DNA of 15,316 bases, from the NCBI GenBank assembly GCA_964612525.1, contig CAZTCQ010000067.1, positions 1-15,316 on the forward strand. The letters run 5' to 3'. The first letter of the stretch is position 1; each line of letters begins with the position of its first letter. The notes beneath the pieces are model-generated. The model was given only the letters and a program-made list of their open reading frames with translations. It had not been told where the DNA came from and searched no databases. Below, one piece after another: positions 1-8,148 of this stretch. A program made the translations under genes and the position numbers. This DNA comes from JAGNRR01 sp964612525 (lineage in GTDB: Bacteria > Bacteroidota > Bacteroidia > Chitinophagales > Chitinophagaceae).

Positions 1-1649
1 CCTTTTTTTCGCGAAAGTGTAATCCCATTTATCGTTACAAAATCAGCGTCCTCATTCATCAAAACACTAGTTTCAATTTCTGGCTGAAGCGTCTCTTCTA
101 CTTCCTTGTTCGTTACTTCCTCAGTGATTTCTTCTTTCACTGCCGTAGGATTGGTCACTTCAAAAAGAATTTCATCCTCCTCAGTTTTCTTGTCGAACAC
201 CACAAACTCTTCTTCTACTTTTTCTTCACTTTGATTTTCTGCTTGCGTCACTTCAGAATCAACGTTTGAAACTGAAATCGTCTCACTTACCTCCTCCATT
301 TCGTTCTCAAGCTGATCTTCGGTTTCTCTCAAATCCATTGTCATTTCTTCTAGCAAAGGCTCATGGCTGATCGCCTCTTCCTGCACAAAGTCTGACGAAA
401 GTTCAAGTATTTCTTTCTCTTCATTTAAAGAAGGAGTCTCCGTTCGCAGTCCGCCAAAACCATGCTTCACAGCAGACGCTTGCGGGATAGCGGGTTCCTC
501 CATTTCAAAAGATGTCGGTGTCATATCTAGTTTTTCAACTATCCCTCCTGCACGATTAGCCGCAGCTTTATTTCGTTCTTGACGAACTTCATCCTCCGAA
601 GGAGCCGCCGCAGCCGGTGTATCCAAAGCAACCACTACTTTATTTTTCTCTTTTTGTAAATCCGTGAAAGACGTTTTCGTATCATTTGTTTTAAAACCAG
701 TAGCAATTACAGTTATGCTAATTTCATCACCAAGATCTTCATCATAACCCATTCCTAAAATCAAATCACAATCTTCACCTGCTTGATCTTGCACAAAAGC
801 CTGTATCATTTCCATTTCATCAAGAGTATGCTCATGCTCTCCTTGGCTAGAGTTTACATTCAATAAAATCCACTGCGCTCCTTTGATATCTCTGTCATTT
901 AATAAAGGTGAACTCAGCGCCTCTTGTACGGCAACCGCCGCACGATCTTCACCGCTAGCATTCGCACTTCCCAAAATAGCACTTCCTCCATCACGCATTA
1001 CCGTGCACACATCCGCAAAATCCACAACGATATGTCCCTTAGAAGAAATCACATCCGTGATACATTTTGCAGCCGTTGCTAAAATATCATCTGCTTTGGC
1101 AAAGGCTTCTGAGATAGCCACGTTTCCAAAATGCTGACGCACTTTATCATTAGAAATCACCAAAAGCGTGTCCACATTTTCTTGCAACTCTTTGATTCCT
1201 TCTTCGGCGTACAGCTTTCTTTTTCTACCTTCATACGAGAAAGGGGTGGTGACAATTCCTACTGTCAATGCTCCGCTTTCTTTAGCCAGCTTCGCTACGA
1301 TAGGTGCCGCACCTGTTCCGGTACCTCCGCCCATGCCAGCAGTCACGAAAACCATTTGTGTATTTTCTCCAAATGCTTTTTTGATCTCTTCCAAGCTCTC
1401 TTCGCTAGCATCCCGACCTACTTCAGGCTTTGCTCCAGCTCCAAGGCCCTTGGTTAATTGTGGTCCTAATTGAACTTTCGTTGGCACTGGACTTTGACTT
1501 AATGCTTTCATATCAGTATTACATAAGATGAAATCTACGTCATCTATACCGAGAGAGTACATGTGATTTACAGCGTTCCCACCGCCGCCACCTACGCCGA
1601 TGACTTTTATTATACTTTCATTGTTCTGGGGTAATTCGAATTCTATCAT
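1..1649 (-). CDS. ftsZ: Cell division protein FtsZ, 3' end cut by window edge
   Basis: Tubulin-like GTPase that polymerises into the cytoplasmic Z-ring and recruits the divisome. The frame opens with ATG at 1647-1649 and stays open to the left edge, giving 549 visible codons. The N-terminal GTPase domain spans about residues 12-319. It has the glycine-rich VIGVGGGGGNAV near 16-27, NTD at 44-46, the tubulin signature GGGTGTG at 107-113, PFSYEGRKR at 136-144 and the T7 loop VVDFADV at 208-214. The usual Asn of the T7 loop (NxDFAD) is Val here, although both Asp residues remain. From about residue 320 there is a Glu/Asp-rich, low-complexity linker of at least 230 residues. The C-terminal peptide that binds FtsA is not in the window. 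The gene follows ftsA after a 64-base A-rich leader and is the last gene visible. Identity is certain; full length is unknown. Confidence 0.97.
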   Translation of the reverse strand, partial: MIEFELPQNNESIIKVIGVGGGGGNAVNHMYSLGIDDVDFILCNTDMKALSQSPVPTKVQLGPQLTKGLGAGAKPEVGRDASEESLEEIKKAFGENTQMVFVTAGMGGGTGTGAAPIVAKLAKESGALTVGIVTTPFSYEGRKRKLYAEEGIKELQENVDTLLVISNDKVRQHFGNVAISEAFAKADDILATAAKCITDVISSKGHIVVDFADVCTVMRDGGSAILGSANASGEDRAAVAVQEALSSPLLNDRDIKGAQWILLNVNSSQGEHEHTLDEMEMIQAFVQDQAGEDCDLILGMGYDEDLGDEISITVIATGFKTNDTKTSFTDLQKEKNKVVVALDTPAAAAPSEDEVRQERNKAAANRAGGIVEKLDMTPTSFEMEEPAIPQASAVKHGFGGLRTETPSLNEEKEILELSSDFVQEEAISHEPLLEEMTMDLRETEDQLENEMEEVSETISVSNVDSEVTQAENQSEEKVEEEFVVFDKKTEEDEILFEVTNPTAVKEEITEEVTNKEVEETLQPEIETSVLMNEDADFVTINGITLSRKK

Positions 1650-1713
1650 GATTAGTGGTTTTTGAATTTTATGGATGTTTTATTTTTTAAATTTTATGTT
1701 TTTTATCTTAGGT
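1650..1713 (-). other. A-rich, G-depleted leader between ftsA and ftsZ
   Basis: On the coding strand this 64-base spacer contains a single G and is mostly A and T. The ftsA stop TAA is followed in frame by ACC and a second TAA. There is no Shine-Dalgarno sequence before the ftsZ ATG, and I find no match to the Bacteroidota -7 box (TAnnTTTG). No inverted repeat suggesting a terminator is visible. An unstructured A-rich leader fits the SD-independent initiation known for Bacteroidota. A weak internal promoter for ftsZ cannot be excluded by reading alone. Confidence 0.5.
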
Positions 1714-3285
1714 TTAGTTTAGTTTTTCGTCTTCTTCGTCATCAAATATTTGCATGATGTTTTTACCAATCGCATTAAAAACTTTTTTCAACCCATTGGT
1801 TCTTTTCTCACGAGGCACTTCTACCTCCAAGGGTTTGGCCTCCTGATCTTCAGGAATATCATCGCCTAGGGTAAAAAAGTTTTCCAAGTCCTGCGCCAAG
1901 TGATCATTATTGTCATCAACCAATGGCTCTTCGCTCACTTCTTCTGTTTGCGAGGGTACTACTGTTTCTTCTGCCTCTGTTCTTTCTTCAGTTATAGGAA
2001 AAAGTGTGGCTAATTCACTCTCAACATTTTGCTGATTTTCATTAGTTTCAATGTTTTCAGTTGGTACAAACTCCTCATAAATAGTGTTGGCATCAAATTC
2101 GTCAAATCGTCTGTTTTCAACATCATCATATCCACGTAAAATCAAACCAATACAAGTAGCAAACATGGGCTGATTCAATTTAGTAGCGTTAGCGCCCCCA
2201 ATGTGCTGATTGGGAAACCCTATTCTTGCCGGCAGGCCAAGCTTAAACTCTGTTAACTGTTTTAAGTGTTTCAACTGTGAACCCCCACCGGTTAAAATAA
2301 CTCCACCATGCAACTTATCCTCTAAGTTCAACTGTCGCAAATGATGCAAGACATGATCCAAAATTTCTTCCATTCGTGATTGAATAATTTTTGCCAAATT
2401 CTTAGCAGAAATTTCTTTGGGCTTGTGCCCACGAATACTGGGAATAGAAATAAACGTATTGCTACTCACTTCGTCAGAAAGTGCTACACCAAATTTCTTT
2501 TTCATCTGCTCTGCTTGAGATTTCAAGACACCCAAACCACTTTTGATATCCTGTGTAATATTTACACCCGCACGAGGTATAACCGCGGTATGCTTAATGA
2601 TTCCATCATGAAAAACAGCTAGGTCAGTCGTCCCACCGCCAATGTCAATTATAGCCACACCCATTTCAATATCTTCTGGACTCATGACGGCAGCAGCTGA
2701 AGCTAGTGGTTGTAATTCAAAATCTTTAATTTTTAGATCAGAACGAGTCACAGCACGATTGATATTTTTAATCGCGTCTTTGTCAGCAGTGATAATATGA
2801 AAATTAGCCCGCAAATTATTGGCACTCATCCCAACTACATTTTCTCGCAAGAACGGACCATGACTATCCACCATAAACTCTTGTGGAATCACATCAATGA
2901 TTTGATCACCCGGGTGAATCGAAGTTTTAAACTGCTCTTTGATAAGCATTTCCACATCTTTGCGCGACACCACATCGTCTTCACTTTGTATCACACGTTT
3001 TCCTTGCGTCTGAATGCTTTTGATATGATGCCCGGCGACCCCAACGTAAACTTCTTTTATTTCTAAATTGGGATTATTCGTTTGACAATCCAACAATGCT
3101 GCTTCAATACATTTGTTGCACTCCTCTATATTGAGTACCATACCGTGATTCACACCACTACTATTACTAAATCCACTTCCCAGGATTTCAATTTTGTCAA
3201 ATTCATTTTTGCGACCAGCAATGGCTACAATTTTAGTAGTTCCTATGTCTAGACCGACAATGATTGGGTTGTTATTTTCTTTCAT
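1714..3285 (-). CDS. ftsA: Cell division protein FtsA, membrane anchor of the Z-ring
   Basis: Actin-fold ATPase on the inner face of the membrane that tethers FtsZ and signals to downstream divisome proteins. The 523-residue product begins with the phosphate-1 motif GLDIGTTK at 11-18. The SHS2/1C insertion region follows at about 85-165, with the phosphate-2 motif IDIGGGTTDLAVF at 213-225 and the adenosine motif LTGGGSQL at 331-338. The actin-like core ends near residue 390. Residues 391-490 form an acidic linker with 31 Asp/Glu in 100 positions. A C-terminal segment at about 494-514 (GLKKVFNAIGKNIMQIF) looks like the amphipathic membrane-targeting helix, followed by an acidic end. The protein is longer than the roughly 420-residue E. 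coli form because of the linker; extended FtsA is usual in Bacteroidota. ATG start, 10 bases after the ftsQ stop. Confidence 0.97.
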   Translation of the reverse strand: MKENNNPIIVGLDIGTTKIVAIAGRKNEFDKIEILGSGFSNSSGVNHGMVLNIEECNKCIEAALLDCQTNNPNLEIKEVYVGVAGHHIKSIQTQGKRVIQSEDDVVSRKDVEMLIKEQFKTSIHPGDQIIDVIPQEFMVDSHGPFLRENVVGMSANNLRANFHIITADKDAIKNINRAVTRSDLKIKDFELQPLASAAAVMSPEDIEMGVAIIDIGGGTTDLAVFHDGIIKHTAVIPRAGVNITQDIKSGLGVLKSQAEQMKKKFGVALSDEVSSNTFISIPSIRGHKPKEISAKNLAKIIQSRMEEILDHVLHHLRQLNLEDKLHGGVILTGGGSQLKHLKQLTEFKLGLPARIGFPNQHIGGANATKLNQPMFATCIGLILRGYDDVENRRFDEFDANTIYEEFVPTENIETNENQQNVESELATLFPITEERTEAEETVVPSQTEEVSEEPLVDDNNDHLAQDLENFFTLGDDIPEDQEAKPLEVEVPREKRTNGLKKVFNAIGKNIMQIFDDEEDEKLN

Positions 3286-3295
3286 TTTGTGCTGC

Positions 3296-4525
3296 TTATT
3301 TTTTTGTGACGGGTTCTGTGTTAATTATGATTTCTCTTTTTCTTTTATTTTTTGTTCTTGCCTTAGCCGGTGTTGATTTCTTTTTGGCAACGGTTCTCTT
3401 CACTGCTTTCTTTGCTTTAGTAGTAGTTTTTTTGACAACCTTCTTTTTCGTAGCCTTTTTTCTAGTCGAACTTTTTGACGTCCTTTTTTTTGAAGTGTTG
3501 CTACTACTCACTACTGCTTTCTTTCGTTTTGTTTTTTTCTTTTTGGTTGTTCTAGCCTGGAGTCGATCTCCTGTTTCTTCATCATGTTTCCACACATTTT
3601 TCTTTACAACTTTCCTTCGGACGGGCACATCAACAGACTGCTTGGCTACCCTCTTTTCCGCTACTGGCTTCTTAGGACGTTTTGCTATTTTTTCAATGGG
3701 CTTTGGGGGTGTTTGTCGTTTGGTTTTTACATACAAACTTGGTGCTTTACGCTCTTCTATGTGTTTCTCTTTATGATACCTTCTGCAAACCAATTGCTTA
3801 TCAAAACGCAGGTCTAGCTCTTTCACATTGTTCCAATTAATTCTGTTGATTCCTTTTTTATAAAACTGAAATAATCGAAAGAATTTATCTTCTTTATTTT
3901 CAGTGGTGCCAAAACGAATATTAGCGTTTCCAATTAAACTCACTAACTCAAGTTCATTATTTTTATCCAAATTAATTTGTGAAATGGCCGCCTGCCAAAA
4001 TGTATCCTTTTCAATATATTGGGCAAATTGCACAAGCTCCTGTCTTTGCTTTAAATCTGAAACTCGTTTCTCAATCGTTACAATTGGTAAATCTGCAGCA
4101 AAATTGGCATTCAACGGAATCATAGTGCCTGACTCATCTAGATAATATCCGTTGGCTGTGCTATCCGTTCTTTGCACACGCACTTTAGGAACAACCTGCG
4201 CAAGATTCACTTTAATCTTTCGGTCGGAACTCACAAAAACATCAGCATGTTTCACCCATGGATTTGAATTAATTTTTTCTTCTAAAGCCGTAACATCTAG
4301 TTGATCTAAAGGTGTATGTTTTAAAATAATATCCTCATTTTGTAACGAACGTTGTATATCCTGATTAGATACGAAGCCCAATTCCGGATTTGAAATAGAG
4401 ACCTCAACAGAATCAACGGGCGCTCCCTTATCATAATTTACAGAGAACACAAAAGCTCCTATCAGGATAGGCACTGACAATAAAAATCCGATATTCCGTA
4501 GTAGGTTTTTAGTTTTTAAACTCAT
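3296..4525 (-). CDS. ftsQ: Cell division protein FtsQ with very basic C-terminal extension
   Basis: Bitopic inner-membrane divisome protein that links cytoplasmic and periplasmic division factors. The 409-residue product has a short basic cytoplasmic N-terminus, one membrane segment at about 12-29, a POTRA-like region at about 36-110 (including NPWVKHADVFVSSDRKIKV) and a beta domain to about residue 247. The beta domain ends in VKELDLRFDKQLVCRR, the normal FtsQ ending in this phylum. About 160 further residues follow, rich in Lys, Arg, Thr, Ser and Ala; residues 321-400 have 37 Lys/Arg and one acidic residue. The N-in topology predicts that this tail lies in the periplasm. The ATG overlaps the murC stop by four bases (ATGA). 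Annotation as FtsQ rests on the body of the protein, its size before the tail and its position between murC and ftsA. The function of the tail is unknown. Confidence 0.92.
   Translation of the reverse strand: MSLKTKNLLRNIGFLLSVPILIGAFVFSVNYDKGAPVDSVEVSISNPELGFVSNQDIQRSLQNEDIILKHTPLDQLDVTALEEKINSNPWVKHADVFVSSDRKIKVNLAQVVPKVRVQRTDSTANGYYLDESGTMIPLNANFAADLPIVTIEKRVSDLKQRQELVQFAQYIEKDTFWQAAISQINLDKNNELELVSLIGNANIRFGTTENKEDKFFRLFQFYKKGINRINWNNVKELDLRFDKQLVCRRYHKEKHIEERKAPSLYVKTKRQTPPKPIEKIAKRPKKPVAEKRVAKQSVDVPVRRKVVKKNVWKHDEETGDRLQARTTKKKKTKRKKAVVSSSNTSKKRTSKSSTRKKATKKKVVKKTTTKAKKAVKRTVAKKKSTPAKARTKNKRKREIIINTEPVTKK
3299..3781 (-). other. Lys/Arg-rich tail-coding segment of ftsQ
   Basis: Codes for FtsQ residues 249-409. 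The first part (to about 320) is Pro/Lys/Arg-rich, with blocks such as KTKRQTPPKPIEK and KRPKKPVAEKR. The second part (about 321-400, bases 3326-3565) is dominated by KKK, KKAT, KKVVKK and KKAVKR blocks like those in histone H1 and bacterial H1-like proteins. The DNA is A-rich on the coding strand. There is no internal Met codon and no stop, so it reads as an extension of FtsQ rather than a separate gene. Confidence 0.75.
4522..4525 (-). promoter_or_regulatory. ATGA stop-start overlap of murC and ftsQ
   Basis: The murC stop TGA and the ftsQ start ATG share bases as ATGA. With no Shine-Dalgarno sequence visible, this arrangement suggests that ftsQ translation depends on termination-reinitiation after murC. 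The coupling is an inference from the overlap. Confidence 0.7.
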
Positions 4526-5871
4526 GACAATACTTTTTTTATAGGTTCCACTAATTGATCAATATCACCGGCCCCAGCGGTGATCAACACCTGCGGCTTT
4601 TTATTTTTCGCCCATTCTACTGACCCTTCCTTTGATAAAATATGCTTGTTTTCTATACCCATTTTATCTAAAATCATTTGGCTACTCACCCCGTCTAACG
4701 GAAGCTCTCTGGCTGGATAAACATCCAGTAAGATGACTTCGTCGGCTAAATCCAAAGCACGAGCAAAGCCTTCGGCATGATCTTTGGTTCTAGAGAACAA
4801 ATGTGGTTGGAACACAACCGAAACTTTTTTATTTCTAAAAAGAGAATTTGTGCTTTTAATCAATTGTGTCAACTCCTCGGGGTGATGCGCATAGTCATCA
4901 ATATAAACCTGGTTTTCATTTTTGATTACATATTCGAAACGACGACGCACCCCTTTAAAATTTTCTATTGCTGCTGCTAACTTTTGAATATCCAATCCGA
5001 TATAATGCGCCACTCCAAAAGCAGCAATACAATTTTCTACATTGTGCATACCCCCCATATTCAACGTCACCTCAGTTAACACCTCGCCGGCAGTACAAAT
5101 TTCAAATTGATAGCTACCGTTTTTTGTTGTTACATTTTGCGCGTAATAGGTAGCAGCATCGTTCTGTGCGCTATAAGTAATTTCTTCTTTTACCGTAAAG
5201 TTGCTAGCTTGCTTTAAACCGTGTTTATAGAACACAACCTCGGTGCTACTATTTACAAATTGATAGTAGGCTTTTTCCATTTCTTCGGCCGTACCATAAA
5301 TATCTAAATGATCTGCGTCCATAGAAGTCACTACAGAAATATCTGGAAATAGTTTCAAGAAACTTCTGTCATACTCATCGGCCTCCACCACTACACAGTC
5401 ATTCTCACTTTTAATATAATTCGTGTCATAGTTAGCCGCAATGCCGCCCAAGAAAGCATTAGCACCAAACCCTTCTTGCGTCAGCAAATGCGCTATCATG
5501 GAACTCACAGTGGTTTTACCATGAGTGCCTGCTACGCAAATTGCGCGTTGATTCTCTGTGATTAATTTTAGAACATCACTACGCTTGAGTAGATTAAAAC
5601 TATTTTCTTTATACCAAACTAGTTCAGCATGCTGCTCTGGAATGGCTGGCGTATAAATGACAAGTTGAGCTTCTTTGTCAATCACTTTTATATTTTCTTC
5701 AAAGTGTATTATAATTCCTTCCGACTCCAGCTCCTTCGTTAATCGGGATGGTGTTTTATCATAACCATTTACCGTACAACCTAATGATTTAAAATATCGA
5801 GCTAAGGCACTCATCCCGATGCCGCCAATTCCTATGAGATAGACTCGCGATATGTTGTTTAAGCTTATCAT
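4522..5871 (-). CDS. murC: UDP-N-acetylmuramate--L-alanine ligase (MurC)
   Basis: Cytoplasmic ATP-dependent ligase that adds L-alanine to UDP-MurNAc, the first step of the peptide stem. The 449-residue product has the N-terminal Rossmann-type UDP-binding motif IGIGGIGMSALARYF at 13-27 and the ATP P-loop GTHGKTT at 115-121. Further Mur ligase features are VEADEYDRSF at 162-171, DADHLDIYG at 185-193, GVRRRFE at 307-313, the MurC-typical DDYAHHPEEL at 325-334, QPHLFSRTKD at 355-364 and TAGAGDID at 431-438. Length is normal for the family. The start ATG overlaps the murG stop by four bases, and the stop overlaps the ftsQ start by four bases. DYAHHP and the GTHGKT form of the P-loop separate it from MurD and MurE. 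A related ligase, Mpl, shares some motifs, but the length and position favour MurC. Confidence 0.97.
   Translation of the reverse strand: MISLNNISRVYLIGIGGIGMSALARYFKSLGCTVNGYDKTPSRLTKELESEGIIIHFEENIKVIDKEAQLVIYTPAIPEQHAELVWYKENSFNLLKRSDVLKLITENQRAICVAGTHGKTTVSSMIAHLLTQEGFGANAFLGGIAANYDTNYIKSENDCVVVEADEYDRSFLKLFPDISVVTSMDADHLDIYGTAEEMEKAYYQFVNSSTEVVFYKHGLKQASNFTVKEEITYSAQNDAATYYAQNVTTKNGSYQFEICTAGEVLTEVTLNMGGMHNVENCIAAFGVAHYIGLDIQKLAAAIENFKGVRRRFEYVIKNENQVYIDDYAHHPEELTQLIKSTNSLFRNKKVSVVFQPHLFSRTKDHAEGFARALDLADEVILLDVYPARELPLDGVSSQMILDKMGIENKHILSKEGSVEWAKNKKPQVLITAGAGDIDQLVEPIKKVLS
5868..5871 (-). promoter_or_regulatory. ATGA stop-start overlap of murG and murC
   Basis: The murG stop TGA (5868-5870) and the murC start ATG (5869-5871) overlap as ATGA, the same arrangement as at the murC-ftsQ junction. 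Translational coupling is inferred. Confidence 0.7.
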
Positions 5872-6959
5872 TTCGCTAGTTGTAAAATTTGTTTTGCAAT
5901 TTCCTTATCCGCATTTTTACGAGCAAAAGGTTTTATATTTTGAGCCAATTCTTTTTGACGACTTTCGTTGCCAAAGAGAGATTGTACTTCCTTTAATAAT
6001 TTATCTGACACCTCACTATCTGTAATCATTTCTGCAGCTTGTTTGCTTACCAACGCCATAGCATTATGCGTCTGATGATCTTCTGCAGCATGGGGGTACG
6101 GCACGAAAATGACTGACTTGCCTACTATGCTTAGCTCAGCGATAGACAAAGCCCCCGCTCTACTTACAATTACATCGGCAAGGGTGTAGGCCATTTCCAT
6201 CTCGCGTAAAAAGTCAAACACTTTCACATTTTGCAATGAACTAGTGGCTTCTTTTGCTTCCTTAGCAAACGTTTTACCTGTCTGCCATATAATTTGAATA
6301 TCTTGTTCTGCAATTTTTTCGATGCAGGATAATAGTGCTTGGTTGATGCTTTGCGCGCCTAAACTTCCACCGAAAACAAAGAGCGTTTTCTTAGTCGCAT
6401 CCAATCCAAAGAACTTATAAGCCGCGGCTTTGTCTACATTCATGTCCTGAATCACTGAGCGAACTGGATTGCCCGTATAAACTATTTTATCAGCAGGAAA
6501 GAATTTTTCCATCCCTTCATAACCCGTAAAAATTGCTTTCGCTTTTTTCCCCAAAATCTTATTGCTTTTTCCCGCAAACGAATTTTGCTCTTGCAAAACC
6601 GTCGGAATATTTCGTTTTTGTGCGGCACGCAAAATTGGGAAACTTGCATAGCCCCCTACACCCACGCACAAATCGGGCTTAAAATCTTGAATCACTTTTT
6701 TTGCTTGCGTAGCACTTTTGATAAGCTTGTAGGGCAATGAAATATTTTTAAGCATATTACTTCGATTCATGCCGGCAATATCTAGGCCAATTATTTCATA
6801 GCCTTCTTTTGGAACTTTTTCCATTTCCATTTTACCGTTCGCTCCCACAAATAGAATCTCAACAGCAGGACTCAATTTCTTGAGCGCATTCGCAATAGCC
6901 ACGGCCGGGAAAATATGCCCGCCTGTACCGCCACCTGCTATGATAATTCTTTTACTCAT
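5868..6959 (-). CDS. murG: MurG, lipid II-forming N-acetylglucosaminyltransferase
   Basis: Peripheral membrane glycosyltransferase (GT28, GT-B fold) that transfers GlcNAc from UDP-GlcNAc to lipid I, making lipid II on the inner face of the membrane. The 363-residue product has the N-terminal G-loop GGGTGGH at 9-15, GVGGYAS at 100-106 and QEQNSFAGKSNK at 123-134, all in the acceptor domain. The C-terminal donor domain has GGSLGAQSIN at 197-206, SRAGALSIAE at 266-275 and PYPHAAEDHQTHNA at 287-300, which bind UDP-GlcNAc. Length is typical. The ATG lies one base after the ftsW stop. Confidence 0.98.
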   Translation of the reverse strand: MSKRIIIAGGGTGGHIFPAVAIANALKKLSPAVEILFVGANGKMEMEKVPKEGYEIIGLDIAGMNRSNMLKNISLPYKLIKSATQAKKVIQDFKPDLCVGVGGYASFPILRAAQKRNIPTVLQEQNSFAGKSNKILGKKAKAIFTGYEGMEKFFPADKIVYTGNPVRSVIQDMNVDKAAAYKFFGLDATKKTLFVFGGSLGAQSINQALLSCIEKIAEQDIQIIWQTGKTFAKEAKEATSSLQNVKVFDFLREMEMAYTLADVIVSRAGALSIAELSIVGKSVIFVPYPHAAEDHQTHNAMALVSKQAAEMITDSEVSDKLLKEVQSLFGNESRQKELAQNIKPFARKNADKEIAKQILQLAK

Positions 6960-6960
6960 T

Positions 6961-8145
6961 TTAATACATGTTACCCTGAACTTGTTTCGGAGTTTTATTT
7001 TTATGATTTTCTTCTACAAACTTGCTTACACTTAATATGATGCCAATCGTCAAACAAGTAAACCAAACCGACGACCCTCCCTTACTGACCAGAGGCAAGG
7101 TCAAACCCGTTACAGGAAGCAAATTGACATTCACAGCCATGTTCACAAATGCTTGAAATACTAATGAAAAACTTAAACCAACCGCCAAGAAAGAACCAAA
7201 AGCGTAAGGGCATTTTCTAAAAATTATAATACTGCGCCAAAGGAAAAGGAGATATAGAAATATCATACCCATACCGCCGATAATTAAACCATACTCCTCT
7301 ATAATGATGCTATATATAAAATCAGAATAAGAGTGTGGTAAAAAATTTCTTTGCGTGCTGCTCCCAGGACCTTTTCCTACCAACCCTCCTTTCGCTATGG
7401 CAATTTTTGATTGCATGGTTTGATAACTCACTTCCGTATTTTCTCCGCCAGCAAAGTTCGTCAAACGATTTTTCCAAGTAGTAGCTCTTGGCGAAAACAT
7501 TACTGCCAAACCAACGACAAGAACTAATACTCCTATTAAACCAAAAATATATTTCCATTGAATTCTTCCTATGAAAAACATAATGCCACAACTCACGCCT
7601 ATTAATAAAGCCGTGGACATATTATCTCTAGCAATCAATAGGCAGACAATTCCTACCGGCAAAAATATTCTTAGAACTATCTTTTTAAAATCTCCTTGCA
7701 CGCTTTGCATTTTGGAAAGCTGTGCTGCTAAAAAAACAAAGAGAGCTAGTTTAGCAAAATCAGATGCTTGGAAAGTGACATTGACAATCGGTACCGCTAT
7801 CCAACGCGAGGCGTTATTCAGATTTACTCCGCCGCTTATAATAGTGTAAAGCAATAAGGCAATTCCTACCATGAGAGCAACGAAGGCGTATTTCTTATAT
7901 AATGTGTAGTTGATATTATGTGCCACAAACATGATGAGCAAACCAATGGCGACAATAAATAATCGCTTGAGCAGGTACACTTCCGCATGACCGTCTTTCA
8001 TTCGGTAAGCCAATGATCCAGTGCTACTGTAAATCGCTATCAAACTAATCAACGCCAACACAATGACAATAGCCCATATTATAGCATCGCCTTTAAGACG
8101 GTCCGTAAAAAATGGTTTGATATTTATTTTTTGTAGCAAGCTCAT
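6961..8145 (-). CDS. ftsW: FtsW, SEDS-family septal peptidoglycan polymerase
   Basis: Polytopic membrane glycosyltransferase that polymerises lipid II at the septum together with FtsI. The 394-residue product has about ten hydrophobic segments, starting at about 22-41. SEDS features include NNASRWI at 110-116, the ARDNMSTALLIG stretch at 172-183, GKGPGSSTQRN at 257-267, HSYSDFIYSIIIEEYG at 271-286 and PVTGLTLPLVSKGGSS at 344-359. Asp275 in SDFIYS matches the periplasmic-loop Asp needed for polymerase activity in this family. It is called FtsW rather than RodA because it lies between murD and murG in a dcw cluster. The C-terminal tail is short and basic. ATG start, three bases after the murD stop. 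Confidence 0.95.
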   Translation of the reverse strand: MSLLQKINIKPFFTDRLKGDAIIWAIVIVLALISLIAIYSSTGSLAYRMKDGHAEVYLLKRLFIVAIGLLIMFVAHNINYTLYKKYAFVALMVGIALLLYTIISGGVNLNNASRWIAVPIVNVTFQASDFAKLALFVFLAAQLSKMQSVQGDFKKIVLRIFLPVGIVCLLIARDNMSTALLIGVSCGIMFFIGRIQWKYIFGLIGVLVLVVGLAVMFSPRATTWKNRLTNFAGGENTEVSYQTMQSKIAIAKGGLVGKGPGSSTQRNFLPHSYSDFIYSIIIEEYGLIIGGMGMIFLYLLFLWRSIIIFRKCPYAFGSFLAVGLSFSLVFQAFVNMAVNVNLLPVTGLTLPLVSKGGSSVWFTCLTIGIILSVSKFVEENHKNKTPKQVQGNMY

Positions 8146-8148
8146 TTC

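Noticed and set aside
883..1473. Three overlapping plus-strand open frames of 84-108 codons
   Set aside because: All are antisense to the GTPase domain of ftsZ, show no recognisable motif and overlap one another.
3264..3776. Open frame of 170 codons on the plus strand encoding a very hydrophobic Phe/Val/Leu-rich protein
   Set aside because: It lies antisense to the Lys-rich tail of ftsQ. Lys codons read as Phe/Leu on the other strand, so the apparent membrane protein is a composition artefact.
3299..3781. The basic ftsQ tail as a separate histone-like gene fused by sequencing error
   Set aside because: There is no internal start codon, stop or spacer between the FtsQ body and the tail, and the frame is continuous. 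It remains a possibility only if reads show an indel.
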